Assembly: GCF_000226875.1 (NCBI RefSeq)
Contig: NZ_JH164926.1
Location: forward strand, 177,819-241,006
From: Neisseria shayeganii 871
GTDB lineage: Bacteria > Pseudomonadota > Gammaproteobacteria > Burkholderiales > Neisseriaceae
Reading direction: 5' to 3'
DNA length: 63,188 nt
This document shows positions 24,701 to 32,839 of the stretch, one piece after another. The stretch's first letter is position 1; the number at the start of each line of letters is the position of its first letter. The translations under genes were made by a program, and so were the position numbers. A model generated the notes under the pieces. That model worked only from the letters and a program-made list of their open reading frames with translations. It was not told the origin of the DNA and made no database searches.

Positions 24701-26713
24701 ATGTTTAAAAAAATCCTGATTGCCAACCGCGGCGAAATCGCCTGCCGCGTGGCCGCCACTGCCCGCAAACTCGGGGTGCGCACCGTTGCCGTGTATTCCG
24801 ATGCCGATGCGGAGGCCAAACACGTGGCCGCCTGCGACGAAGCCGTGCACATCGGCGGCAGCGCGCCCAAAGAAAGCTATTTGTTGTGGGAGCGCGTGAT
24901 TCAGGCCGCTAAAGACACCGGCGCCGAAGCCATCCACCCCGGTTACGGCTTCCTCAGCGAAAACGAACAGTTTGCCCAGGCCTGTGCCGATGCTGGTTTG
25001 GTCTTCATCGGCCCGCCCGCATCCGCCATCAAAGCCATGGGTTTGAAAGCCGAATCCAAACAGCTGATGCAGCAGGCCGGCGTGCCGCTGGTGCCGGGCT
25101 ACCACGAAAGCAATCAGGATGCGGATTTCCTCAAACAGCAGGCCGACGCCATCGGCTATCCGGTGCTGATCAAAGCCAGCTCCGGCGGCGGCGGCAAAGG
25201 CATGCGCATGGTGGAGCGCAGCGAAGACTTCCTCGCCAATCTCGAATCCTGCCGCCGCGAAGCGCAAAACAGCTTCGGCAACGATGCCGTGCTGGTAGAA
25301 AAATACGTGCTCAAACCGCGCCACATCGAAATCCAGATTTTCGGCGACACCCACGGCAACTACGTGCATCTTTTCGAGCGCGACTGCTCGGTGCAGCGCC
25401 GCCACCAAAAAGTGTTGGAAGAAGCGCCGGCGCCCGGCGTTTCCGAGCAGATGCGCGCCGAAATGGGCGCCGCCGCCGTGGCGGCGGCCAAAGCCGTGAA
25501 CTATGTGGGCGCCGGCACGGTGGAATTCATCGTGGAGCAGCGTGACGGCCAGATGACTTTCTACTTCATGGAAATGAACACCCGCCTGCAGGTGGAACAC
25601 CCGGTTACCGAAGCCATCACCGGCACCGATCTGGTGGAATGGCAGCTGCGGGTGGCGGCCGGCGAAAAGCTGCCGAAAACCCAAGAGGAGCTAAAAATCA
25701 CCGGCCACGCCATCGAAGCGCGTATCTGCGCCGAAAACCCGGACAACCAATTCCTGCCGGCCACCGGCACGCTGGTGACCTACCGCAAACCCGAGCACGA
25801 GGCTTTTCAGGTAGCCTCCGTGCGGGTGGATGACGGCGTGCGCGAAGGCGACACCATCAGCCAGTATTACGATTCGATGATTGCCAAGCTCATCGTGCAC
25901 GCGCCCAGCCGCGGCGAAGCGCTGGCTAAGCTCGACAATGCGCTGGCCGACACCCGCATTGTCGGTCTGCCCAACAACGTGGCTTTCCTGCGCCATATTC
26001 TCGCCACCGAGTCTTTCAGCGGCGCCAATCTCGATACCGCCCTGATCGAGCGCGAAAAAGCGGCGCTGTTCGACCAGCCCGGCCTCGACACCGAATGGGC
26101 CGTGGCCGCCGCGCTGACCCAGGCGCTCAGCCACGAGCATGCCGCACAAGGCCAAGACCCCTTCACCCACACCGACGGCTGGCGTCCGTATACCGATTAT
26201 CTGCGCGGCTTCAGCTTAGACTACAACGGCGAAGCGCTGAAAGCCCAAGTCTGCTTCAACCACGACGGCAGCCAAAACCTGAGCATCAGCCGCAACGGCG
26301 AAACCGTGTTTGAAGGTCGCTATGCCTTCCGCGCCAGCAACGACCACACCGCCACCATCACCCTCAACAAGGCCCAGCGCCGCCTGCAATACTGGACGCA
26401 CGGCGAAGACGTGCATGTGTTCAGCATGTACGGCAGCAGCCGCATCCGCCTCATTGACGACATGGCGCACACCGGCGAAGAAGCGCAAGACGGCGGCCGC
26501 CTCACCTCGCCGATGCCGGGCAAAGTGGTGTCGTTTGCCGTGCAGCCGGGCGACAAAGTGAGCAAAGGCCAGCCGCTTGCCGTCATCGAAGCCATGAAAA
26601 TCGAGCACACCATTTCCGCGCCGGCCGACGGCGTGGTGGCCGAAATCCTGTTTGCCGCCGGCGATTTGGTGGCCGACGGCGACGAATTGCTGAAACTGAG
26701 CCAGGCCGAATAA
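24701..26713 (+). CDS. liuD: Methylcrotonyl-CoA carboxylase biotin-containing (alpha) subunit
   Basis: A 670-residue fusion of biotin carboxylase and biotin carrier domains. The biotin carboxylase part starts MFKKILIANRGEIACR and has the glycine-rich ATP loop KASSGGGGKGMRMV and the FYFMEMNTRLQVEHPVTE segment. The C-terminal carrier domain has EAMKIEHT with the biotinylated Lys633. It works with the beta subunit at 22098. Length and the AMKI carrier motif fit MCC alpha. A DUS is read in frame as F-Q-V-A-S (about 25806). The start has a good AAGGAAA site. Confidence 0.93.
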   Translation: MFKKILIANRGEIACRVAATARKLGVRTVAVYSDADAEAKHVAACDEAVHIGGSAPKESYLLWERVIQAAKDTGAEAIHPGYGFLSENEQFAQACADAGLVFIGPPASAIKAMGLKAESKQLMQQAGVPLVPGYHESNQDADFLKQQADAIGYPVLIKASSGGGGKGMRMVERSEDFLANLESCRREAQNSFGNDAVLVEKYVLKPRHIEIQIFGDTHGNYVHLFERDCSVQRRHQKVLEEAPAPGVSEQMRAEMGAAAVAAAKAVNYVGAGTVEFIVEQRDGQMTFYFMEMNTRLQVEHPVTEAITGTDLVEWQLRVAAGEKLPKTQEELKITGHAIEARICAENPDNQFLPATGTLVTYRKPEHEAFQVASVRVDDGVREGDTISQYYDSMIAKLIVHAPSRGEALAKLDNALADTRIVGLPNNVAFLRHILATESFSGANLDTALIEREKAALFDQPGLDTEWAVAAALTQALSHEHAAQGQDPFTHTDGWRPYTDYLRGFSLDYNGEALKAQVCFNHDGSQNLSISRNGETVFEGRYAFRASNDHTATITLNKAQRRLQYWTHGEDVHVFSMYGSSRIRLIDDMAHTGEEAQDGGRLTSPMPGKVVSFAVQPGDKVSKGQPLAVIEAMKIEHTISAPADGVVAEILFAAGDLVADGDELLKLSQAE

Positions 26714-26780
26714 AGGCTACCTGAAAGCCGGCGGCGCCTTACAGCAAACGCCTGCCGCCGGCCCCATAAGGAACACCCAT

Positions 26781-27692
26781 ATGAACTACCCGAAAACAGT
26801 CCAACTCATCGATGTCGGCCCGCGCGACGGCCTGCAAAACGAAAAGCAGACCGTGCCCGCCGACATCAAAATCCGTCTGATCGAAATGCTGGAAGCGGCC
26901 GGCATCCGCAAGCTGGAAGCCACCAGTTTCGTGTCGCCCAAATGGGTGCCGCAAATGGGCGACAACGCCGAAGTGATGGGCGGCCTCAAACGCCGTTCAG
27001 ACGTGTGTTACTCGGTACTGACGCCGAATATGAAGGGCTTTGAAGCCGCGTTGCCGTTCCGCCCCGACGAAGTGGTGATTTTCGGCGCGGCCAGCGAAGC
27101 GTTCAGCCAGAAAAACATCAATTGCAGCATCGCCGAGAGCATCGAGCGTTTCGCGCCGGTGGCCGCAGCGGCCAAGCAGCACGGCATCAAGGTGCGCGGC
27201 GTGATTTCCTGCACCGTCGGCTGCCCTTATGAAGGCGACATCGCGCCGGAAAAAGTGGCCTATGTCACCAAGCTGATGCGCGACATCGGCGCCGAGCACA
27301 TCGGCATTGCCGACACCATCGGCGTGGGCACGCCGCTGAAAATCCAACGCGCTTTGGAGGCGGCGCTGCAATATGTTGACCTCGACCATCTTTCCGGCCA
27401 CTTCCACGATACTTACGGTCAGGCGCTGGCCAACACGCTGGCCGCCCTGCAGCTGGGCGTGTGGCAGTTTGATACTTCGGTGGCCGGTTTGGGCGGCTGT
27501 CCCTACGCCAAAGGCGCCACCGGCAACGTGGCCACCGAAGACGTGGTCTATATGCTGCACGGCATGGGCATCGACACCGGCATCGATCTGGACAAACTGA
27601 TCGACGCCGGCCAGATGATCAGCGACTTCTTAGGCCGCCCCAGCCCATCCCGCGTGGCCCGTGCGGTGCTCAACAAGCGTCAGGCTGCCTGA
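26781..27692 (+). CDS. liuE: Hydroxymethylglutaryl-CoA lyase
   Basis: A 303-residue HMGL-like TIM barrel. It cleaves HMG-CoA to acetyl-CoA and acetoacetate, the last step of the pathway. It has the N-terminal VGPRDGLQNE (catalytic Arg/Asp region), ISCTVGCPYEGD, and the family signature SVAGLGGCPYAKGATGN with its catalytic cysteine. Its C-terminus R-Q-A-A-stop is encoded by AGGCTGCCTGA, one base off the DUS used elsewhere here. A good AAGGAA site precedes the ATG. Confidence 0.95.
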   Translation: MNYPKTVQLIDVGPRDGLQNEKQTVPADIKIRLIEMLEAAGIRKLEATSFVSPKWVPQMGDNAEVMGGLKRRSDVCYSVLTPNMKGFEAALPFRPDEVVIFGAASEAFSQKNINCSIAESIERFAPVAAAAKQHGIKVRGVISCTVGCPYEGDIAPEKVAYVTKLMRDIGAEHIGIADTIGVGTPLKIQRALEAALQYVDLDHLSGHFHDTYGQALANTLAALQLGVWQFDTSVAGLGGCPYAKGATGNVATEDVVYMLHGMGIDTGIDLDKLIDAGQMISDFLGRPSPSRVARAVLNKRQAA

Positions 27693-27749
27693 AGCCCCGA
27701 TTTTCACAGTTACCCCCGCAAACTTGACTACTGATTCAAGGAGAAACCT

Positions 27750-28931
27750 ATGCAACACATTCCCGGCTTAGACTTCCAATTAGGCGACGACATCAATGCC
27801 CTGCGCGAAGCCGTGCGCGATTTCGCCCAAGCGGAAATCGCCCCCCGCGCCACTGAAATCGACCATTCCGACCAATTCCCGATGGATTTGTGGCAGAAAT
27901 TCGGCGAGCTGGGCGTGCTCGGCATCACCGTGCCCGAAGCCTACGGCGGCGTGGACATGGGCTATTTGGCCCACATGGTGGCGATGGAGGAAATCACCCG
28001 CGCTTCCGCCTCGGTAGGCCTGAGCTACGGCGCACATTCCAATCTGTGCGTGAACCAAATCAAACGCAACGGTAGCGAAGAGCAGAAACAGAAATTCCTG
28101 TCCAAGCTGATCAGCGGCGAGTTCGTCGGCGCCTTGGCGATGAGCGAAACCGGCTCCGGCTCCGACGTCACCTCCATGAGCCTGCGCGCCGAAGACAAAG
28201 GCGGCTACTATCTGCTCAACGGCAGCAAAATGTGGATCACCAACGGCCCGGATGCCGACGTGATGGTGGTGTACGCCAAAACCAATCCCGAGCTGGGCGC
28301 CAAAGGCATCACCGCTTTCTTGGTGGAAAAAGGCATGAAAGGCTTCTCTACCGCGCAAAAACTCGACAAATTGGGCATGCGCGGCAGCCACACCGGCGAG
28401 ATGGTGTTTGAAAACGTGGAAGTGCCCGCCGAAAACATCATGGGCGGCCTGAACAAAGGCGTGCAGGTGTTGATGAGCGGTTTGGACTACGAACGCGCCG
28501 TGTTGGCAGCCGGCCCCATCGGCATCATGCAGGCGGTCATGGACAATGTGGTGCCCTATATCCACGACCGCAAACAGTTCGGCCAATCCATCGGCGAATT
28601 CCAGCTGATTCAGGGCAAAGTGGCCGATATGTACACCGTATTGCAGGCCGGTCGCAGCTTTTTGTACACCATCGGCAAAAACCTCGACCTCTTGGGCGCC
28701 GACCATGTTCGCCAAGTGCGCAAAGACTGCGCCAGCGTGATTTTGTGGTGTGCGGAAAAAGCCACTTGGATGGCCGGCGAAGGCATTCAGATTTTCGGCG
28801 GCAACGGCTATACCAACGAATACCCGCTGGGCCGTTTGTGGCGCGATGCGAAATTGTATGAAATCGGCGCCGGCACCAGCGAAATCCGCCGCATGCTGAT
28901 CGGCCGCGAGCTGTTTAACGAAACCAAATAA
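27750..28931 (+). CDS. liuA: Isovaleryl-CoA dehydrogenase
   Basis: A 393-residue FAD-dependent acyl-CoA dehydrogenase that oxidises isovaleryl-CoA to 3-methylcrotonyl-CoA. It has both family signatures (GALAMSETGSGSDV around 127-140 and QIFGGNGYTNEYPLGR near 345). The catalytic glutamate is placed as in isovaleryl-CoA dehydrogenases (LDYERAVLAAGPIGIMQ, helix G, about residue 249) rather than near residue 375 as in short-chain enzymes. It is last in the cluster although it catalyses the first committed step, and it is followed by a strong terminator. Confidence 0.94.
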   Translation: MQHIPGLDFQLGDDINALREAVRDFAQAEIAPRATEIDHSDQFPMDLWQKFGELGVLGITVPEAYGGVDMGYLAHMVAMEEITRASASVGLSYGAHSNLCVNQIKRNGSEEQKQKFLSKLISGEFVGALAMSETGSGSDVTSMSLRAEDKGGYYLLNGSKMWITNGPDADVMVVYAKTNPELGAKGITAFLVEKGMKGFSTAQKLDKLGMRGSHTGEMVFENVEVPAENIMGGLNKGVQVLMSGLDYERAVLAAGPIGIMQAVMDNVVPYIHDRKQFGQSIGEFQLIQGKVADMYTVLQAGRSFLYTIGKNLDLLGADHVRQVRKDCASVILWCAEKATWMAGEGIQIFGGNGYTNEYPLGRLWRDAKLYEIGAGTSEIRRMLIGRELFNETK

Positions 28932-28976
28932 GCGGATTGCGCTAAGGGCGCTGCCGTGACAGCCGATTGAAAAACC

Positions 28977-29011
28977 ATCCTCTGCTTTGATGCCAAGGCA
29001 GAGGATTTTTT
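28977..29011 (+). terminator. Terminator of the leucine/isovalerate cluster
   Basis: ATCCTCTGC (28977-28985) pairs with GCAGAGGAT (28998-29006) and is followed by a run of T. It is a standard Rho-independent terminator 45 bp after the dehydrogenase stop. Confidence 0.85.
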
Positions 29012-29051
29012 CTGCGCCCTCGGGCAGCACGGCGGCTGGTGCGGGCAAAAG

Positions 29052-29079
29052 AAAACCGCCCCGTATCGAGGGCGGTTTT
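29052..29079 (-). terminator. Terminator of the minus-strand lipoprotein gene
   Basis: AAAACCGCCC (29052-29061) pairs with GGGCGGTTTT (29070-29079). Read on the minus strand it ends in T residues and lies 15 bp beyond the lipoprotein stop. Confidence 0.75.
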
Positions 29080-29093
29080 GCCTGTGGCCAGGA

Positions 29094-29654
29094 TTATTGG
29101 CGGCGGCGGTTGTTGCGTTGCTGTTGGCCGCGTTGGCGGGCAGGAGCGGCGGTGCGTTCCACCGCACAGTCGCGCAAGAGCACGTTTTGTTGGCCGACCG
29201 GGGTGCCGTTGCTGTCGAGGCTTTGTGCCTGCAGCAGCACATTGGCGTTCACGCGGACCACGTTTTCGGGAGAGGCTTTGCCGGTAATCCAGGTCAGGCC
29301 CTCGCCGTAGAAGCTGTTTTGGCTGTTGCCGTTGGCGTCATTCAATACGCGCCACAGGCCGGGAGAAGCTTGGTCGTTGACTTTGAGCTGCGCTACCACC
29401 AGGGTGCCGTCTTTCACGCCGTACATGGCAGACATTTTCTGTTCGCCGCTGGGAGAGGTGCATTTGTAAGATACTTCTACGGTTTTGTCGATGCTGTCCA
29501 CTTGGGCTACCTGAATGGCCGGCGTGGTGGCCGGTGCGGGCCCGCCGGCACCTTGTTGTCCTTGGGCGGGGGTGTTGCTTTTCGGGGCGCTGCTGCTGGC
29601 GCAGCCGGCCAATGCCAACACCATCACGGCGGCAGGGATAAACACTTTTTTCAT
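29094..29654 (-). CDS. Lipoprotein with a putative MliC/ACP-like lysozyme-inhibitor domain
   Basis: A 186-residue lipoprotein. The signal peptide ends LALAGC with lipidated Cys18, and a low-complexity Ala/Pro/Gln/Gly linker covers about 20-48. The core (about 58-165) has a VSYKC...TLVVAQLKV...LTWITG pattern of short beta strands with Cys65 and Cys163 that could pair. This resembles the MliC-type fold of bacterial lysozyme inhibitors, including the neisserial adhesin complex protein. The match is my impression from pattern and not a search result. The C-terminal 20 residues are rich in Arg and Gln (ARQRGQQQRNNRRRQ), unusual for this family. Placed between terminators, it is a single-gene unit. 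Confidence 0.55.
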   Translation of the reverse strand: MKKVFIPAAVMVLALAGCASSSAPKSNTPAQGQQGAGGPAPATTPAIQVAQVDSIDKTVEVSYKCTSPSGEQKMSAMYGVKDGTLVVAQLKVNDQASPGLWRVLNDANGNSQNSFYGEGLTWITGKASPENVVRVNANVLLQAQSLDSNGTPVGQQNVLLRDCAVERTAAPARQRGQQQRNNRRRQ

Positions 29655-29796
29655 GAAGTACTCCTAAAATAAGGGGAAAAATCGGCACCGCCCGCAGGCG
29701 GCAGCGGCGGACATTGTAACAAAAGCCTTGCCGCGCCGCTGCCGGGTTTACGTTCCGCAACATTCGGCACGGGGGTTAGAAAGCCATCAAACAGCC

Positions 29797-30606
29797 TCAA
29801 AACCGTTTCGCCTGCTTGGAGGCTACCTGAAACACTTCGCCGTTATCCAGATTGAGGGCGGTGAGTTGGCCGCCCCACAGCGCACCGGTGTCGATGCCGC
29901 AGGTTTGGTTTTCGGCGTGCAGGCCCAAGGCCGACCAATGGCCGAACACAATGCGGTGGCTCAGGTGCTGCCGGTTCGGCGCGCGGAACCAGGGCAGCAG
30001 GTGCGCGGGCAGGTCGGCCAGGGTGGATTTGAAATCGAAGTCCATGCGGCCGTCGGCGGTGAGGGCGCGCATGCGGGTGAACACATTGGTGGCAAAGCGC
30101 AGGCGCTCGGCGGTGTCGGCGGGGTGGTCGCTGTCCGGCCGGTTGCCGTACATATGGGCGAAATAGGCGGGCGCTTCGTGTTGCAGGGCGTGGGCCACTT
30201 CATCGGCACGTTTTTGTGCTTCGGCCACCGTCCATTGCGGCCACAGGCCGGCGTGCACCAGTACGAAGGTGTCGTCGTGCACCATCAGGGGCTGGCGGCG
30301 CAGCCAGTCGAGCAAGATTTGGCTGTCGGGCGCGGCGAGGATGTCGGATACGGTGTCTTGCCGCTTGAGCCGGCCGTGCCCGTGGGCGACGGCCAAGAGA
30401 TGCAGGTCGTGGTTGCCCAAAACGGTTTGGATGCTGTGCTCGTGCTGTTTGATGTAGCGCAGGCAGGCCAGCGATTGCGGGCCGCGGTTGACAATGTCGC
30501 CCACCAGCCAAAGGGTGTCGCGGCCGTGGCAGAAACCGATGTGGGCGAGCAGTTCTTGAAACTCTTCGAAGCAACCTTGCAGGTCGCCGATGGCGTAGCG
30601 GGTCAT
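29797..30606 (-). CDS. apaH: Symmetrical bis(5'-nucleosyl)-tetraphosphatase
   Basis: A 269-residue metallophosphatase that hydrolyses Ap4A to two ADP and removes Np4 caps from RNA. The motifs of the family are in order: GDLQGC (7-12), GDIVNRGP (37-44), GNHD (67-70) and later a VHAG. It starts MTRYAIGDLQG, the usual ApaH start. A DUS lies just before its stop region. An inverted DUS pair separates it from ridA, transcribed in the same direction upstream. Confidence 0.95.
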   Translation of the reverse strand: MTRYAIGDLQGCFEEFQELLAHIGFCHGRDTLWLVGDIVNRGPQSLACLRYIKQHEHSIQTVLGNHDLHLLAVAHGHGRLKRQDTVSDILAAPDSQILLDWLRRQPLMVHDDTFVLVHAGLWPQWTVAEAQKRADEVAHALQHEAPAYFAHMYGNRPDSDHPADTAERLRFATNVFTRMRALTADGRMDFDFKSTLADLPAHLLPWFRAPNRQHLSHRIVFGHWSALGLHAENQTCGIDTGALWGGQLTALNLDNGEVFQVASKQAKRF

Positions 30607-30646
30607 GTTTGGGAGACGGATGAAACAGCGGTGAAGAAAGATGAAG

Positions 30647-30681
30647 AAAAGGCTACCTGAAACGGTTTCAGGTAGCCTTTT
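30647..30681 (-). terminator. DUS-pair terminator of ridA
   Basis: Seventeen-base perfect arms (30647-30663 / 30665-30681) with two exact DUS and T-runs on both sides lie directly after the ridA stop on the minus strand. Confidence 0.75.
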
Positions 30682-30686
30682 GGTGA

Positions 30687-31073
30687 TTAGGCGTTCAAGA
30701 CCACCACGCCTTCCACTTCTACCAGCACGCCTTTGGGCAGGGCGGATACCTGTACGGCGGCGCGGGCGGGGAAGGGCTGGCTGCAGTATTCGCCCATGAT
30801 TTGGTTGAAGGTGGCGAAGTTGCTCAGGTCGGTGAGGTAGGCATTCAGTTTCACCACATCGTCGAAGCTGCCGCCGGCCGCTTCGATCACGGCTTTCAGG
30901 TTTTTGAACACTTGGTGGGTCTGCTCGGCAAAACCGCCGTCCACCACTTCCATGGTTTCCGGATTCAGCGGAATTTGGCCGCTCAGGTAAACGGTGTCGC
31001 CGGCGCGCACGGCTTGGGAATAGGCGCCGATGGCGGCAGGGGCTTTGTCGGTGTGGATGATGGTTTTGGCCAT
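30687..31073 (-). CDS. ridA: RidA family reactive intermediate deaminase
   Basis: A 128-residue RidA/YjgF/UK114 protein. It hydrolyses enamine/imine intermediates released by PLP enzymes such as threonine dehydratase, protecting IlvE and others. It starts MAKTIIHTDKAPAAIGAYSQ and has the conserved YLSGQIPLNP. The active-site arginine lies in FPARAAVQVSALP, and EVEG near the end is part of the trimer pocket. I chose the ATG at 31073; the longer frame upstream is not coding. A TATAAT 40 bp upstream (31113-31118, minus strand) is the likely promoter. Confidence 0.95.
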   Translation of the reverse strand: MAKTIIHTDKAPAAIGAYSQAVRAGDTVYLSGQIPLNPETMEVVDGGFAEQTHQVFKNLKAVIEAAGGSFDDVVKLNAYLTDLSNFATFNQIMGEYCSQPFPARAAVQVSALPKGVLVEVEGVVVLNA

Positions 31074-31112
31074 ATGTTTGCTCCGTTGTGCGGTGGATAA
31101 AAGAAAGCGGGG

Positions 31113-31118
31113 ATTATA
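31113..31118 (-). promoter_or_regulatory. -10 box of the ridA promoter
   Basis: On the minus strand this is CTATAATCC, about 40 bp before the ridA ATG, giving a short leader. Confidence 0.5.
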
Positions 31119-31220
31119 GCGGAAGACGGCAGGGGATAACAGGCAGCCGCCGGAGCGGGGAGAGACGGCAACAGGGCAGAGAGAAGCTCTGCCCTGTTGG
31201 CAAGCACCTGTTTTCAGGCT

Positions 31221-31363
31221 GAGACCTTTGCAAATCCCCCATCTGCGGCGCATTTCTGCGTTGTGCGCTGCTCGCTCGCTTGCCTATCTTCATGATATGT
31301 CTGCGCTCGCTGCGCTGCTACGCCTTGAACTGCATCCACATCTGGGAGTTTTGCAAAGGTCTC
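31221..31363 (+). repeat. GAGACC-type repeat element, copy B (best preserved)
   Basis: This 143-bp unit has perfect 14-bp terminal inverted repeats: GAGACCTTTGCAAA at the left, TTTGCAAAGGTCTC at the right. It is bordered on both sides by AGGCT (31216-31220 and 31364-31368), a possible target duplication. The right AGGCT begins an exact DUS. The flanking CACCTGTTTTCAGG and CCTGAAAACAGGTG are complementary, so it seems to have entered the loop of a DUS-type hairpin. No transposase is encoded. The ends resemble those of IS5-group elements of Neisseriaceae. Confidence 0.75.
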
Positions 31364-31397
31364 AGGCTACCTGAAAACAGGTGTGGCTGGTGCGGAT

Positions 31398-32564
31398 TTA
31401 TTTTGAAGATGCGGCCAGTTTGCCGGTGAGCAGGTATTCGATGGTCTCCTGCACGCTTTTCATGGTTTTGCCGAATGGCAGCGGGTCTTTGCCCCGGAAA
31501 AACAGGCCCTTGTCCACCTCGCCGCGGAAAGCGGCGGCCAGTTTGAGATCGATGCAGAATTGGCCTACTTTTTCCAAACCGTCGCGCAAACCACAGACCG
31601 ACAGACAGTTGATGCCTTGGGTACAGCGGCGCGGGTCGGCCTTGGCGTTGGCTTGCAGAATGCTTTCGCGTTTCAGGTAGCCGTCGAGGAATTTGGTGCG
31701 CACGCCGCGTGCAGGCAGGCCGGCCACCGACATGAATTCCACAATTTGCTCGCCTTCGGCGCCGGACAGGGTTTTTTTGAAATTGATGTGGGCGTCGCCC
31801 TCGTGGGTGACGGCGAAGGCGGTGCCGATTTGCACGGCGGAAGCCCCCCAGTCTTTCAGGGCGGTGGTGATTTTCTGGAAGTTGGCCATGCCGCCGGCCA
31901 ATACCAGCGGGATTTTTTCACTTTCCAAGCCCAATTTTTTGAACACTTCGAAAGTTTCTTCAATCACGCGCTTGAATTCGAAACGCTCGTCTTGGATGCC
32001 GTCCACCGTGGCCGCACCCAGGTGGCCGGCGGCGTGGGCGGGATGCTCGATCACAATGGCATCGGGCAGAATGCCTTTTTTCATCCAGCGTTTCAGCACG
32101 ATGCCGATGCCGCGCGACTCCGACAAAATCGGAAACAGCGCCACGTCTTTGAAGCCCTCGGTCATTTCGGGCAGGTCGAGGGGCAAGCCCGCGCCCATCA
32201 CAATCGCATCGGCGCCGGATTCGCACGCTTGACGCACCAAGGCCGGATGGTCTTTCACGGCTTTCATCACGTTAACCGCAATCATGCCGCGCCCTTCGGC
32301 CCGTTGTTTGGCGGTTTGGATTTCGCGGTCGAGCGCAATCAGGTTGAGGCGGGTGTATTTTTCGTCGCTGGGATGGATTTTGGATTCGGCCAGCAAGTCT
32401 TCGTGCAGGTGGCGCAAATCCACGCTGGCGATGGTGCCGATGCCGTTTTCGCGGGCCACCGCGCTGGAGAGGCTGGAGGCGGAAATGCCCACACCCATGC
32501 CGCCTTGCACAATGGGAATCAGCTCGCGGCCACGAATGGTGAGGGGGGCGAATGGATGTTGCAT
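31398..32564 (-). CDS. NAD(P)H-dependent flavin oxidoreductase / nitronate monooxygenase family
   Basis: A 388-residue TIM-barrel FMN enzyme of the 2-nitropropane dioxygenase/nitronate monooxygenase family. It has the N-terminal PIVQGGMGVGIS, ADAIVMGAGLPLDLPE, a conserved HPAHAAGHLGA segment and the FMN-phosphate segment LAGGMANFQKI...GASAVQIGTAFAVTHE. Members oxidise alkyl nitronates or act as NAD(P)H:quinone reductases. A cysteine-containing stretch RRCTQGINCLSVCGL is conserved in one subgroup. I chose the ATG at 32564 because it has a clear AGAGGA site; the frame continues upstream without support. Substrate cannot be stated. Confidence 0.8.
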   Translation of the reverse strand: MQHPFAPLTIRGRELIPIVQGGMGVGISASSLSSAVARENGIGTIASVDLRHLHEDLLAESKIHPSDEKYTRLNLIALDREIQTAKQRAEGRGMIAVNVMKAVKDHPALVRQACESGADAIVMGAGLPLDLPEMTEGFKDVALFPILSESRGIGIVLKRWMKKGILPDAIVIEHPAHAAGHLGAATVDGIQDERFEFKRVIEETFEVFKKLGLESEKIPLVLAGGMANFQKITTALKDWGASAVQIGTAFAVTHEGDAHINFKKTLSGAEGEQIVEFMSVAGLPARGVRTKFLDGYLKRESILQANAKADPRRCTQGINCLSVCGLRDGLEKVGQFCIDLKLAAAFRGEVDKGLFFRGKDPLPFGKTMKSVQETIEYLLTGKLAASSK

Positions 32565-32659
32565 GGGATGTCCTCTGCTGTGTTGTGTGTGTTTGAGCGG
32601 CCTGTTTGCTGGCGGGTAAAGCAAGTATGCAGGCTGGGTGTTTTATTGATTTTCTGATT

Positions 32660-32693
32660 ATAGAATCAACTATATTTAGTGTCTAGATTCTAT
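32660..32693. promoter_or_regulatory. Inverted repeat in the promoter region of the flavin oxidoreductase gene
   Basis: ATAGAATC (32660-32667) and GATTCTAT (32686-32693) form a perfect inverted repeat 26 bp centre to centre, in an AT-rich tract about 100 bp before the start codon. It could be an operator with half-sites on the same DNA face, or a chance palindrome in AT-rich DNA. Confidence 0.35.
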
Positions 32694-32792
32694 TTTATTC
32701 TTTACGTTTTCAGGAGAGGGCTTTACGTTGGCTTAGTGGTAACTATCTGTTTTTACTTTTCTTGTTAAGGAGTCATCGGCATTGGTGGATAA

Positions 32793-32822
32793 AACAACAC
32801 CCCGCCTGTGCAGGGTGTTGTT
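32793..32822 (-). terminator. Terminator of the repeat-rich lipoprotein gene
   Basis: AACAACACCC (32793-32802) pairs with GGGTGTTGTT (32813-32822); on the minus strand it is followed by TTTT. It lies 17 bp past the stop. Confidence 0.8.
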
Positions 32823-32839
32823 GTGGATGCCGATCCGGA

